DNA of 64,000 nt from positions 186,001-250,000 of the forward strand of contig CM057066.1 in NCBI GenBank assembly GCA_029945375.1. Reading direction: 5' to 3'. The notes below the pieces were generated by a model. The model did no database searches. It saw only the letters and a program-made list of their open reading frames with translations, and was not told the DNA's origin. This stretch comes from Agaricus subrufescens (lineage: Eukaryota; Basidiomycota; Agaricomycetes; Agaricales; Agaricaceae). How positions within the stretch are numbered: position 1 is the first letter of the stretch; each line of letters begins with the position of its first letter. The position numbers and the translations under genes were made by a program. This document shows positions 25,491 through 37,860 of the stretch, piece by piece.

Positions 25491-26310
25491 CCTAGGATGA
25501 CAACTGTAGTGGCGTATGGTTTCGACAAAATACTTGCTGCCAGAAAACATAGTCTGGGCACGTTCTCTCCTCCTCAGAGTCCTCCTTGGATACCCACGCG
25601 TGCATCGCGGGCATTGTATCGACCACACCTATTCGCAGCATTCAGCCTGCGGCGCTTTCCTTCACGCTCAAACGACTACCCTCCTCCTTATATCACTTGT
25701 AGCGGTATCAACTTTTTCGCTCCCAGGTACAAGCACAAAGTATCACAAGCTTTTTGCCCGCCACCACTCTCCTTGTTACATGCCGTCTCTCCTCCTATCT
25801 CGACCCCTTTTCGAGTCGTCGTCTTGAATCCCTGATATTTGTGTATACCGCCTTTTTCTGGCCAATACACTCGGCAGCGACGCTTCCAATCTACTAGCTT
25901 CGCATTACTTCTTCTTGCTTTCTACATGTGCGCACATAAAACTTAGGGTCCTGCACGCCCTTCTACCTGTCACATCCAATCCCGCTTTTGCATGACAACC
26001 GGCCAAGAGCAAGTTTGACGGGTGACAACGAACCGGAACGCACTCAATCACGACGGTGGAGACGGGCTGCAACGAGATTGATGGTACTATTATCTGCAGC
26101 ATCATGTCCAGCTTTTCCGTTCAGGTCCGGCGACAAAAGCCTGGTGAATGAGGAAAAATGTCAATATGTTGCATGTACGAGAGAGGGATGCGACATCCTT
26201 GTGACGGATTTCACTGTGGTTTCGCTATTCGACCCACGCCATCGTTACCTGCCTCCATGCTACTCGTGGCTCGCAGGCTCTTTATTCACTCTTGAATGAG
26301 TGTATATCCA
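25490..26310. repeat. Spacer modules s8 and s9, copy 3
   Basis: s8 at about 25490-26010 and s9 at about 26015-26300, adjoining the upstream region of NLR-C as in units B and D. s8 is strongly pyrimidine-rich on the + strand. No gene called. Confidence 0.65.
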
Positions 26311-27133
26311 AGCCCTTATCGCTGCAGCATAATTGTCATTCGAGTGATTGACTGCAACTCGATGCTGCCACTGCCAGGAGGGCAGTTCAAGACCTCGTCG
26401 CACCATTCTTTTGAAGGCTTGGCGATCCTCAGGCTCATATCCGAATGTCTGTGGATATTGTCAGCAATACATAATATGACGATTATGACAGGCCCTTTAC
26501 CAGTACACTCCTCTTGAACGATCCCCTCATCTTCATGATATTGAGTTCCCGTTCGGAACAGATGTCACCCTGAACTCGCCGTACCTACAACAGTCTCGCG
26601 TCGTCTGCCATTGTGGAGAAGGGAGGACTGGATTCCGAGTGGATATAATGTTATGCTACATTTTGGAAGGAATTTCCCCGTAGAGATGAGTCATTTCAAC
26701 GAGGCCAAGAAAGCTGGATGGCAGGGATAATCATAGCAGTCAGAAATACATATCTGATGACCGGTTAGCTGCATTGGGATATAAGCAGAGTGAGGTTATT
26801 GACCAATGAGGAATCCATATGTCAATGGGTGTGTCCACTATCAGGAAGCATTTATACAACTACTTTAATCACAAATCAGAAATGCCAGGCATACTATTTC
26901 ATTGTCTTCAGGTGAAGAGAAAGAGGCGTTCGCACCAATAACTGGAATAACTCATCATTCTTTGTTAGTGCCACGAGGTTGAGTGCGTGAGATCTCTGGC
27001 TGCGTTTGGTTCCACACAGCGCCAATCATTCAACGTACAGCCTGCCAGCTCCCGCATCCACTCGTCTTACCTCCCTCTACTCTCGCTGAACTTTTCAAGG
27101 GCAACTTTCTGACTGATATTGCCACGCACCACT
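26310..27133 (+). promoter_or_regulatory. Conserved upstream region of NLR-C
   Basis: Homologous to 11560-12403 and 50720-51533. It ends in a CT-rich tract (about 27060-27085) before the ATG at 27134. The 62-codon frame seen in units B and D is interrupted here by TGA soon after its start (about 26806). The last 150 nt is less like B and D than those two are like each other. Confidence 0.5.
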
Positions 27134-30100
27134 ATGGCCTCGGGGTCAAAACGTAAGGCATCTATTACTGAGCCTTTTCCCAGTCGCAAGATGCGCAAGG
27201 CTACATCTCGGGGTCTGTGCCATCTTGTTCACCTTCGCGTTATAGTTCGCTCATGTCCAATTCAGATGTTCACGACGATTCGCAGGCCACTCTTGCTGCT
27301 ACTGCTTCCTCTGATCGTGTCGCGGACGCAGGATCAGCTAGTACCAGTACATCCAGGATCGTCATGCATGAAGCGTCACTTCAAGGTCACGAGAACTCTA
27401 ATGAGTAATGGCATATCATACTGACGGACTGCTTAGTGACTGGAATTCAATCTACTTCAGGTGGAGGTTTTTTCACCAATGCCAGCCACTTCTCCGTGAA
27501 TAACTCTGTGATGGTGGACAATTCGACGGTGAATATTCATGAAGGGAGTGATAGAAGGAAAGGTGCGATAGTTGCGACTTGAGTTTATTGTGTTTGTGAT
27601 TAATGGAGCGCTGCAGCTATGAAATTGCTTTTCACGCACAGTATTCAGGGTGCAGAACATGATTCTTCCGCTCGTGACCCTCCGCCCAGATGTCATCCAG
27701 AAACTCGCATCAAAATCAATGAACATATAATAACGTGGTTCTACAACGAAGAAAAGAATGAGTTGCTCATCTGGGTCTACGGTCCCGCTGGTGTTGGTAA
27801 ATCTGCAATCATGCAGACCCTGGCAGACAAGCTTGCCAAGTCGAAACACCTCGGAGCCTCCGCATTTGTGTCCCGTCCGAACGGACGCAATAGCTCCCGA
27901 CAGCTCGTCATCACCATTGCATACCAGCTTGCAGTCCACATCGAGGAGTACTGCACCTTCGTCACCGAGAAACTCAACCGAGATCCTGCGCTCGTCAATA
28001 AAGGAATGCAAGAGCAGTTCAACACTTTCGTAGTTGAACCGTTTGTTAAAAGGAAGATCGGAGCTGGTGGACACCCATGGGGCATCATACTGGATGGCCT
28101 CGACGAGCTCGATGCGCATGATCCACAGCGAGAGATCATCCACCTCATCGCCGACTTTGTTGTCCAATATCCCAATGTTCCTCTCCGCTGGCTCGTTGCG
28201 AGTCGCCCCGAGCCACATATTGTTAATACGTTCGACGAAGACACGATAGTGCCTGCACACATGAAAGTGAATGTTCCTGCCAACTCGAAGGAATCTCGCC
28301 GAGACGTTGAGCATTTCCTAAGGGCCAGCCTGGAGGAAATTCAGAGAGAATTTCCGCGGACTGTACCAAAGAATTGGCCTAGCGACGAGCAGTTCTCGCA
28401 GCTGGCTGATGCTGCGTCTGGCTTCTTTGTGCTCGCCGATACGGCAATCCGGTTCATTGGTGATCCTCAATATGCCAACCCTACCTTGCGCCTCAGCCAG
28501 GTCTTATCTGCTCTCAATGGCCTCCCGGCTTCTGTCTCTTATATTCAACCATTTGCTCACTTGGACGCCCTCTATACGAGTATCCTCGGTTCCATCCCAT
28601 CGGATGTGTGGCCGACTACGAAGCGAGTCCTTGGTGTGCTGCTGTATGCCCAAGGAGATGGGGAGAAACATGTTCTAAAGCTATTGACGGCTATATCTGT
28701 CATCCTGAATCTGGATACGAGCACCATTTATGCCTCTGTCAATGGCTGCTACTCACTGCTCAACACTTCCGATCCCGAAGACGCCGACTGGAAGCCAGCA
28801 ACTTTTTATCATGCTTCATTTGGAGACTACTTGCTGGGCCCGGCTCGATCCAAACAATTTTCTATCTCCTTTCGAGATGTTGAGGATGACTTACTTCAGT
28901 CATCCCTCGCCATTTGGCAAGACTTTCGGGTAACCTGCCCTCCAACACCAGGTAAGTTGATATTGTATAATCACGCTCATAATTTGGTGACACCGACTCT
29001 TCAGGCCTGTCATATGAAGACAGATGGATCAAATACATTTCGCCATTGATCTCAATAGAACTGTGAGTAGCATTGTCCAACAATGTAGTCATTTGTGATG
29101 CTGACCTGTTTGGTAGCCCCACTAGCATTCTTCAGATCAACCTAATGCGATATATCCATGAAGCACTCTTCACATTTTTGGTCGAAGCACATGATTTGAA
29201 AAACAAAGATGTTTTCCCATCAGATAGAGATAAGAATCAGTGTTTTGATCTACTCAGCCAGTTGGAGGATGCTACTATCTGTAATGGATTTCGTGTGATT
29301 GAAAGATTGTCAGAGTTTCTTCTTTGGTTGTTTGATCTATGGGAGGTTAGTGATAATCCACCATTTTTAGTGAATTGCACCTCATTGGGCTTTAATATAG
29401 GTCTATCAGGGAGAAATTGCTGCTAGAGGGATTATCCAGGAGGTGGGGTTGAAATCAGTCCAATTTGCACAGCTTCAAACCTGCTCAGCTCAAGCACAAA
29501 TTATTCAATCCAAATCAATATTGAAGACCATGTTTTATTCATCTGTAGGTATCAATTTATTTATGCTATTGTATTTGTTAATCCTAGCTTTAGGATAGTT
29601 TTGGAGAAATTCTTGCTAGCATGCCTCAGCTTGAATTACGTTTCCCACAACTCCCTGTCCTGGCTTGTGGAAGTCCAGGGAATGGCTGTCTGGTGTTCAG
29701 ACATCTGGCTAATATCTCAGACCTACAGTCTCATGGTTTAGATCCTTCACTTCTTCATGCTGAGGCTCCAGTCTGGATATATTTTGTGATCCCATATCCC
29801 CACTCCACCTTCTACCATGATGCTCAGCATTATCTCAGGGATAGCCTTCAAGCTATCTCAACCACCTATTCCCAGACTATACCAGAGAGCTGGCCTGGCA
29901 AGGAGCAGCTTCTCAAACTTGGACATGCTGTCTCTCACCACTCTGGATTTGCTTCTCTGGCCATCCAATTTATTAAGGCTCCCCTTCATGGCAATCCTGT
30001 AGCCTGCCTTGATCAGCTTATAGCTCTCATTGATGGGGTTGATCCTGTTGATGATCAGCCTTTCATCTATATTGATGCTCTATACACCCACATCCTCACC

Positions 30101-30950
30101 TCAATCTCTTCTGATATGTGGCCTACTACTCATCAAGTCTTGGGTGCTTTTCTCTATGGTTTAGTAGAGGAACGCTGGGCTCTTCAAACTCCCATGGGTG
30201 TTTCTATAGCTCTTGGCATTGAGCTGAGGGTAGTCCATGCTGCACTCAGTGGCTGCTCTATGGTCCAGATGCCTCCAGAAAATGCTCCTCTGGCAAGAGT
30301 ATTTTTCTCTGATCCTTTCTTCTATGAATATCTGGTGGACCCTGCTAGATCCAAAAAATTCCATATCTCCCTGAAAGACACTAAAAATCAGGTATGGAAG
30401 CTGCTGATTGACATTTGGCAAGGCTTCAAGAAGTTTCATGATGGAGAACCTGGTGAGTTTATATAATAATATGCCTTTATATATTGTCATCAAATTTCTA
30501 GATGATTCCATGTGGCATGAGTATTGCTCACAGTATCATTCTGGTATCAATTCAGCAAATGATTCAGCCACAACTGATTTCAACCTTGATTTACGTGAAG
30601 ATGTTCATGATGCCCCCATTTTCTCACTCAGGCAATATGACCCTGCTGAGCTCAAATCAAGCCAGACTCAGGATTATGTTTTTCATTTACTTGGCCAGCT
30701 GGATTTCATTACCATACATTGGTGCACCTGGCAATTCCAGAATGATTTTGTCACCTGGTTATTTGAAATTTGGAATGTAAGCCAACAATTTTGAAGATGA
30801 CTATTTGTCTAATGCAAATCATAGATGTATGAAGAAGAGCTTACTAGCAGAGATCTTGTTCATGGAATTCAATTTCAAGATCTGCAATTTGATCATCTTG
30901 AGTGGGACAGAGTATTCCCTCATGTGCTGCTCTGTAGTGTAGGCTCATAA
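27134..30950 (+). CDS. NLR-C: NACHT-domain NTPase, truncated by nonsense codon
   Basis: Same 11-exon layout as the other NLRs: short basic exon 1, a 51-nt intron 2 with an in-frame TAA, GFFTNASHF segment, then exon 4 with Walker A (GPAGVGKS), Walker B (IILDGLDEL) and ASRPEP, and exon 8 with the second module (about 29596-30452). In exon 10 the codon that is CAA in copy B and GAA in copy D is TAA (30948-30950). This would end the protein about 80-90 residues early, deleting the third, already partial repeat unit. Everything upstream is open. The N-terminal half resembles NLR-A and the C-terminal half is nearly identical to NLR-D. Whether the shortened protein works is unknown. Confidence 0.8.
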
Positions 30951-31252
30951 AAGCAGGAATTTCTGGGAAATGATGTGAGATCTAATGTCTTTTGAGCTAT
31001 CTGACTTCCTGATATACTATTGTCCAGCCAAGGTCACCTGAAGAATTAGAAGAATACATATCAGGCCTTCAACTTTTCCAGCAACACAGGCCAGACCTCC
31101 AAGTCTTGATAGGTGGACACCCAGGGCACAAGTTTGCAGTTTTCGAGTATGAGTATACTGAAGATGACTTGAAAGTAAAGACCCACCAGCGAATTGAAGG
31201 GAAGCAGAAGGCAGGAGATTTAGGATATTACGTTCTTCCCTATCCTGATTGA
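30951..31252 (+). pseudogene. Untranslated 3' remnant of NLR-C
   Basis: The rest of exon 10, its intron (GTGAG...CCAG, about 30974-31027) and exon 11 down to the TGA at 31250-31252 remain well conserved with NLR-D. The nonsense mutation is therefore recent, or the tail was restored by gene conversion. Confidence 0.7.
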
Positions 31253-32091
31253 GTAGTCACAATTTCGCCTTGACCGTCATGATTTTCTTTCTATTGATCT
31301 CCTTGTTGGTTTCGAGATTGTTACAAAATGAAAATATGCTTTGTAGGAGTATCCCCATGTATCTCGTTTTGCGTGTTCTCGAATTAGTCGTGTATTGTGT
31401 CAGAGAATCAGATAAATTGATTTCGAGTATCTAATGCAGATATGTATAAACGAGAAATGGATGGTAAGTCATCCGGGGAGCAATAGATAACAAACCCAAC
31501 ACACTGAGTCGGACAAGACACCATCTCAATACCTTACAAACATCACACATAAATGAGAGTAGCGAAATGTCAGTATGATAGATTGTTAATGAAAGTAAAT
31601 AACAACAAGTAAGGTCCCTATGTGCATGTAACACTAAAAGCTAAACTAAAGCAGTGAGACGAGGAAGAACAAGGAGGAATAGGAAAGAAAACTAATCAAC
31701 AACATAAGAATGTTCAGTGCGTAAATGACAAGAGGTCCAATAAGATATTAATGTTTGTGGTAAGTAATGAAGAAAGGACGAATGAGTGTGAGACGTAAAC
31801 GAGTGTTAAGATCATGCAGGTTAGTAAGTAAACGAGATAAGAAAAAGAAAAGAGGATAACAATGTAAATAACTTGCGCACAACGACCAACCCAAACCCCT
31901 CCAGAAGAGAAAAAAAGAGAGAAAACTCCATCCATAAAGAAAAGTAGCCGGGGCCGGGAAGTTTTTTTAAAAGCAACGTGTTGATCTCTAGATAGTAACG
32001 GACGAAGAGTGACCCCGAATGATTGTTCTGAATGAGCAATGAGGACAAGGGATGTTGTGTGAGATAAAATGTCTGTGAGGCGTATGCGGTA
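31253..32091. other. Convergent intergenic spacer, unit C
   Basis: About 840 nt between the NLR-C and KRE6-C stops, nearly identical to 55665-56504. It must hold both 3' UTRs. No gene seen. Confidence 0.6.
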
Positions 32092-34817
32092 TTAGCATGA
32101 TCCGTCAAAGAGCCTATTCTTCGGCTTCGCGTAAGGCCACGCCGTGGCGTTTCGGTCTGGACATAACAAAAAAAACAGAATAATGTTAGCGAGTTTGTCG
32201 AATAAATAGTTAGGGAGAGGAACAGAATGGAGATTGTCGAACCAGGAAACGAAGAATTGTTTCCGACATTGAACGCGTAAATGAGGCCGAGTGATGCCAA
32301 GGCGACGTCGAAGGGAGACATAATCCCACAAGTACACAACAATCGCAAAGAACAGCCGACAAACGAAGGAACGACGACTCACCTTCATAAGCATCGATGT
32401 GACTCGCGATGTAATTCGCGGTCGGGAAATCCTTAGGATCACAGCCTGTGTTGATCGAGTCCTTCCTCTGATAAACCCTTACATAATTAATGAGGAATTC
32501 GGCGGGGAATAATAGCGTCGACAGGTCAATCTCTTGCCAATTTGCTGTTAAGGACGGACGCGGAGGGTCAGTATCATGTCTCGAATAGCCTTAAGACGTT
32601 GACGTACGCGAGATACCCAAGTTCAAAACAATGGACATGGGTTCAACAGGAATCAACCTCTGCCCGACACCTGAACCCCCCTGAGCCTCGGGATCTGCCC
32701 CCACAGCGGAAGCATCCATCTTATATGACGGCTTCCCATCAACACTCCATTGGACATATCCGGAACCCGGATCATTCGGATCCGACCAGTACTCAAACCC
32801 GAAGACCTTGTAGGGCTTTGGTTGACCAGGTTGTACCAATCCTTGGAACATGTCACTGGGAACTCGCGTCAATCCCGAAATAGCTTGTTGTATAGCCGAA
32901 CCATGATAGCCGTTCATCGCGGTTAGCGAAGGATCGGAAATGGTTATTGCATCGGTGTTGTACTCATAATCGTGGGTGAACGGCGCAAACTGGGCGGACT
33001 GCGACACAACTTGGGTGACACCACTCGTTTTGTTGATTTCAGTCTCAAAGATATCGATTTCGGGTGCTCCGCGACCTTTGGTGTACACAGGACCGGGATG
33101 GTCGGCGTCGGGGCAAGAACATGCTCTGAGAAACATCAGCTAAATATAGAGTACTCAAGACGAAGGACATACGACACTCTCTGGCCTGGTAGCCAACTCA
33201 ACTCGAAGTTGTAATTCGACCTTGATTTATCGGAGTGAAGCGCTGCCGCAGGACCAAGACCGTCAGCATTTGTTTGATTGGGAAATGTTCCCACATCACA
33301 CGAATCATACGTGTACGGCCACATCCCATCGGTGGTTGCTCTGTATCCCGGCCTTGCCAAGTTTCCCATTGTCCAGGCGCCAGGCCACTATTGACATATG
33401 GTCAGCTCACACGGTAGCAGGGTAGGAGGAAGAGTGGACTGACGTATCCTTTGGAATTTTCGTCTGATCCTGGGAAGACGACTTCGACTTCGATGTAACC
33501 TTGAGTAAAGCAGAATTTGTTCCATGATTGAAGCATCCCACTGCGATAATTCAAGTTGTGGTTGTCAGTGGGAGTGAACGGAGCAGTCGAGCCTGTGATG
33601 CCGTCAACAAGGGAGGGGTCATCGACAAGAAGAAGGGGTACTGACCAGGAGTGAGGTGAGGTTGAAGAGTGTCAGCGGAATCAAGGGTTATGACGAGAGC
33701 ACCATCACGAGTGGTGAGTTGTTGCGGGTCATACCACTCTAAATCCCCCGTTTGACCGTACCAGAGCTCAGCCGCTTCCCAGAACGGGTCATCGCCGGGA
33801 TAGAACGACCTGCCGTCCTGGTTGAACTCGTCGGAGAACACGAGCTCGTATTCTTTACCGTCGAAACCAATACGAGACTGTGCTTCTTTGGGAGTGTCAC
33901 GATCGATAGGGTCTGGAAGCTGGAATAGGGCAGGCGATTGACCTGTAAACAAACATTGAGAAGGGATTGCAGGAGGCGATGGATGATTTACCTGTGTTGT
34001 TGACGCGTATATTACCAACGATAGAATCATTCCTCCCTCGGTCACGGAAAAATCGCAAGACCGGGTAGAACACAAAGAGGGCGAGAAGGGCAAGGATGAG
34101 GCCAAGGAGGACAGAGACATTCAGGATGCCTCTCCACGGAAATGTGGACTTTCGGCCTCCCATGCCGCCTTTTCGTGAAGGATCGTGGAGAAAGTCTTCC
34201 TCGTCTGGAGCGTCAAGCTCATCGAGTACAGGGTCATAGGGGTATGCGACAAGGCCTCGCTGGGTGCCCTGCATGCCAGAGGGGTACTTGGAGTCGGAGC
34301 GGAAGGAGATTATCGAGTCGCCGGAGGTTGAAAGAACGGATTCCCTGTTGTAGGGAAATTTGGGAGGCACGAGGATGGAATCGTGGTCGCTGCCGTTTGG
34401 AGACCCAGAGGCCATGAGATTGGACGACGGGCGGTCCCGTTCGTCGGCGAGCCGGTAGAGGACCATGGAGCCGCGCTGGCCCAGGCCAGGGGGGACGGAG
34501 GCTCCGGTGTAGTGGGGCGAGAGGAGAGAGCCCTGGGCAGAGTCGTCGTAGGTGGGCATGAACTTGGAGAGGGTGGTGGAGGAACGAGAGGGCGGGCGGG
34601 AAGAGAGCGAGCGGGCGAAAGGATTGGCGGGGGAGGCGTGGGGCGGGGACGCCGGGTTGAGCGGGGACGAGATGAAGGAGGCGGTGGAGGACGAGCGGAC
34701 GGCGGCCCGGTTCTGGAGCTGGCTGGTGGTGAGTGGCGGGGACGGGAGGTTAACTATAGAGAGTGGCTGAGCAGCGAACAGACGCCTGCATAAAGATGGC
34801 AGCGTGGCTGCTGCCAT
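32092..34817 (-). CDS. KRE6: KRE6/SKN1-type glucan-synthesis protein, chimeric 5' end
   Basis: Seven exons (34817-33992, 33942-33646, 33592-33444, 33387-33173, 33125-32608, 32544-32383, 32156-32092) give 743 aa, all in phase. The family (GH16-related, PF03935) comprises type II membrane proteins of the secretory pathway needed for beta-1,6-glucan in the wall. Seen here: a Ser/Pro-rich cytosolic part, a membrane anchor ([20 protein letters not shown]), [27 protein letters not shown], the GH16-type EIDIFE, and a Cys-ended C-terminus. From LPSPPLTT onward it is almost identical to the copy at 56505-59274. Upstream of about 34751 the native start and promoter are replaced by a duplicated, degenerate piece of KRE6 exon 1. 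The ATG at 34817 is the first available one and is fortuitous, so expression is uncertain. Confidence 0.75.
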
Positions 34818-34960
34818 TCAGAGGCCATGAGGTCGGACGATGAGTAGCCTCGTTGGGTTGCGAGGCAGTATTCGAAGACATTGGAGCTGCGATATCCAGA
34901 GCCAGAGGAAGAGAGCCCGAAGTTGGGGTTGTCGATATTGAAGCCAGAAGCGTGACGTGA
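34751..34960 (-). repeat. Duplicated KRE6 exon-1 fragment at gene 5' end
   Basis: Read on the minus strand this segment resembles the interior of KRE6 exon 1 (the [12 protein letters not shown]...SSNLMASG part). It sits where the native start should be. Related pieces occupy the same place in the pseudogenes at 19560-19690 and 44900-45060. Only the D copy lacks it. Confidence 0.6.
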
Positions 34961-36200
34961 CAACCTCGCCTCCTGAGTGTGACTTCCTTTGTTCACCAGA
35001 TCGCCGACCTTTTACTTCACTACTCCATCGTTATCACTGGATATTTGAATAGTCCGAGAACACGAGAAGATAAGAGCAAGAAAGTTACGACAGGACCCAT
35101 AACCACGACGCCGGAATAGCAGAAAATCCACTAGTAAAGTGAAGGGGCAATGTGCTTGAACAATGAAGGAACTAACAATCTTGTATGCACGAACAGTGTT
35201 TCGGACTTCACCCATACGCGTTTCTGGCCTCTCTGGCAGCGAGAATTTATATGAAGATGCCATTGGAACAAGGGGGGCCCATGGACGCCTTATATGAACT
35301 GCAAAGTGGAATCATGGATGCCAACGGTATGCTGACATTATATCTTTTCTGAGATATAAGATTATTCACATAATCACCAGTGCGGACCTTTACTCCCTTG
35401 GCCAGCTCTGTAACACCAAATCTTCTTCGCCATACACACAGGCTTCCAAAATATTAAAAAAGTTCGTGCTATCCGAGTCCTAATCCTCCACCACGTTCGT
35501 TCTTACAGATAACTCAGGTACTCCATGCGTGGTTGGTTCTCGACTTCGTTCGCGATCATGCATACCCCAAAAAACTCAGCTCCGTCAGTCCACTTGCCAC
35601 GGTAGAACCTTGGTTTCATCCACCATGCCCGTCGTAACTCGCCTGCTAGCCTCCTACTGTCCCTTCCACTCCCTCGAGCCGTCTTTTGGCTAGCCCTAAT
35701 GGCCTCGCCTCCACGATTTCCAAGGATACTCTGGGCAACCTTTGTGTCACACTTCGGTATGCGTTTGCGCTGCGAGACCAAGACATTTTCCCGTACCTCA
35801 TCCATGATTTTTACTAGGCACGCATTGAAACCACTGGCAGGAAAAAAACGTGATGAGGTGGTGATGAAACGGCACGCTCACAATCACGCATACGCAGGAA
35901 TAATCGGACAGGGCTGGTTGTACTACCATCTACAACACCCTTGCCAACTTTTCCGTCCAAGTCCGGCAATGAAATGCCGTGGAATGACAAGCAACAACGA
36001 TATGTTGCCACAACATGGAGAATGTGTGACAACTTCCTTGTGATATGGTGTGCCCTTATTCGATCTTATACCACTCTCACACTTAACACCCGCTCTCGGT
36101 GTCACCTAGAATCTCTTGAATTTCCTCTTACAAACGCCTAACCGAAATCCTTACTTTATGCTGTTGATTCTGCGCCCCTCCATTGGCTTTAGTTAATGAC
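34960..36200. repeat. Spacer modules after unit C
   Basis: About 35000-35220 matches 6700-6910. About 35240-35570 matches 6930-7260. About 35590-35840 matches 7280-7550. About 35860-36060 matches 7550-7750. About 36060-36200 matches 7760-7900. Collinear with the first spacer and quite similar to it, so the two were copied as one block. No intact gene seen. Confidence 0.7.
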
Positions 36201-36720
36201 AAAGGGGCAAGAAGCCTTAGCGCGGAAGCTTTGAGGGTTCCTAATTCCCCGTCAGTACCACGAGGTTAGTTACCCGGCTGTGTTTGTTCCCAACTGATGC
36301 TATTCGACATGCAGCTCGTCAGACTCCAATACCACTCTTGCTGAAGCAAGATCTTCTGACTGACATTAGCAGGCATGAGTATAACTTTGGGATCGAAGTG
36401 TCTAGAGGTGTAGGTGCTCATTCGCAAACAGGGTAGAACAGTGTATACTGGCTAGTATACTGATTGGTCTACCTGTGCGTTACGGTCTGCTCATGTACAA
36501 TTCAGACATTAATGACGATACGCCGACAGCTTCCCTGATCACTGGTTCCTCTGACATTGCCATAGACAAGAAGACTGTCTCCTGGTACCAGTGCACTCGA
36601 GATCATCGTGTACAAGTCTTCACTTCAGTGACGAGGGACACCGGGAACAAAGAAGAGCTTCAGCGAACTTGGAGTTGATAGCAAATGTACCATTACAAGT
36701 GGTGATTTGCCGGGATATTG
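36200..36720 (+). pseudogene. Relic of NLR 5' end
   Basis: Start-region match at about 36375-36400 and exon 2 match at about 36498-36560 (acceptor CAATTCAG then ACATTAATGACGATACGCC). It is close to the relic at 7920-8480 throughout and followed by the same sequence. No NACHT coding remains. Confidence 0.65.
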
Positions 36721-37860
36721 TGGCACTCAAGGCGACCAGCGCATACTATGACGCTGTGCTGAGTTGTATCGGTGCATTGGTCTTCTTCTGTACGTTTTAG
36801 CCATTCCTTGCTCACCGTTTGCTCAATAACCTAGGATGACAGCTGTAATTGTGTATGTTCTCCGCAAAGCACTCGCTCCGCAAAACATAATCTGAGCAAG
36901 GTGAACCCGCACCAAACTTCCCCCGGGTACTTGTGCATCCTGTGTAAACGTTATATCGGCTACACTCATCTCTGGCATCTAGTTCTTCCCTCCACGTTCA
37001 AACGACCACCCTCCAACTTATCTCAATTGTCGTGGTATCAACTTTTCCGCCCCCCAGGGTACGTACAAAGTATCAAAACCTCTCTGCGCACTGCCACTCT
37101 CCATTCTGCATGCCCTATTTGCCTCTCTTCTTCGATCTCCAAACAGCTTTGAGTCGCCATCTTGGATCTCTGAATTTTGTGTAAAATGCTTCCATCCACA
37201 CTACGATGCTCCCAATCTACGAGCTTTCTGCTACTTCTTCTTGCCCTCTCCAAATGCCCAGATCGAAGCGAAGAGTGTGCTATACACATTTTGATCGCTT
37301 GCGTCCAATTCAGCTTTTACACGCTAACTCACCAAAAGCGAGGATGTGACAGGTGACAACAAACCGGAATACTCTCAAACACCACGGCGGAGAAGCGATG
37401 GATCAAAACCAGCGGTATCATTATCTGCAATACCATGGTCAGCTTTTCCGCCCAGGTCCGGTAAAAAAGGCTTAGGGAATGAGGAGGAATATCAACATGT
37501 TGCCTCGAATACGGAAGAGGGATGTGACATCCTTGTGACGGGTTTCACCGTGGTTCTGCTATTCGACCTGCTTAATGAACGTCTACCTCAATGCCACTCG
37601 GAGCTCACGGTCTCACTATTCACTCTGACTAGTTTTTCGCTTGGATTTGGCGGGCTACTGAAGAGTTGCGGTACGAGATGGAAACAATAGGTAGGCCTCT
37701 CATTCTGTCGTGGCGACGTATGTCTGGAAAAAATGACAATCCCACCTTTCTGTTCTAGGCATATAGAATACTAAGTCCTGCAGCGCTACATCTGTCACAC
37801 TCGCAATAACATCTGTTTGTCGATACCTTTGTCCAAGAAATGGCTGGAGCCCCGCTTACA
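36720..37860. repeat. Spacer modules s8, s9 and following
   Basis: About 36830-37340 is s8, 37345-37630 is s9, and 37640-37850 matches 9970-10170 and 47080-47290. Just before s8 an exon-like frame (ATSAYYDAVLSCIGALVFF at about 36738-36790) is followed by GTACG...CCTAG, which could be an intron leading into the ATG of s8. A diverged version lies at about 8480-8590. The source gene is not recognised. Confidence 0.5.

Noticed and set aside
27457..28314. Long minus-strand open frame antisense to NLR-C exons 3-4
   Set aside because: It overlaps the NACHT coding region, whose plus-strand protein has clear P-loop motifs and matches the other copies. The antisense frame is a by-product of codon usage.
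32157..32382. Extra coding exon inside the last KRE6 intron
   Set aside because: Joining the exons directly gives the family-like end (AYED.NATAW ... DGSC), so no extra exon is needed. An alternative exon cannot be excluded without RNA data.
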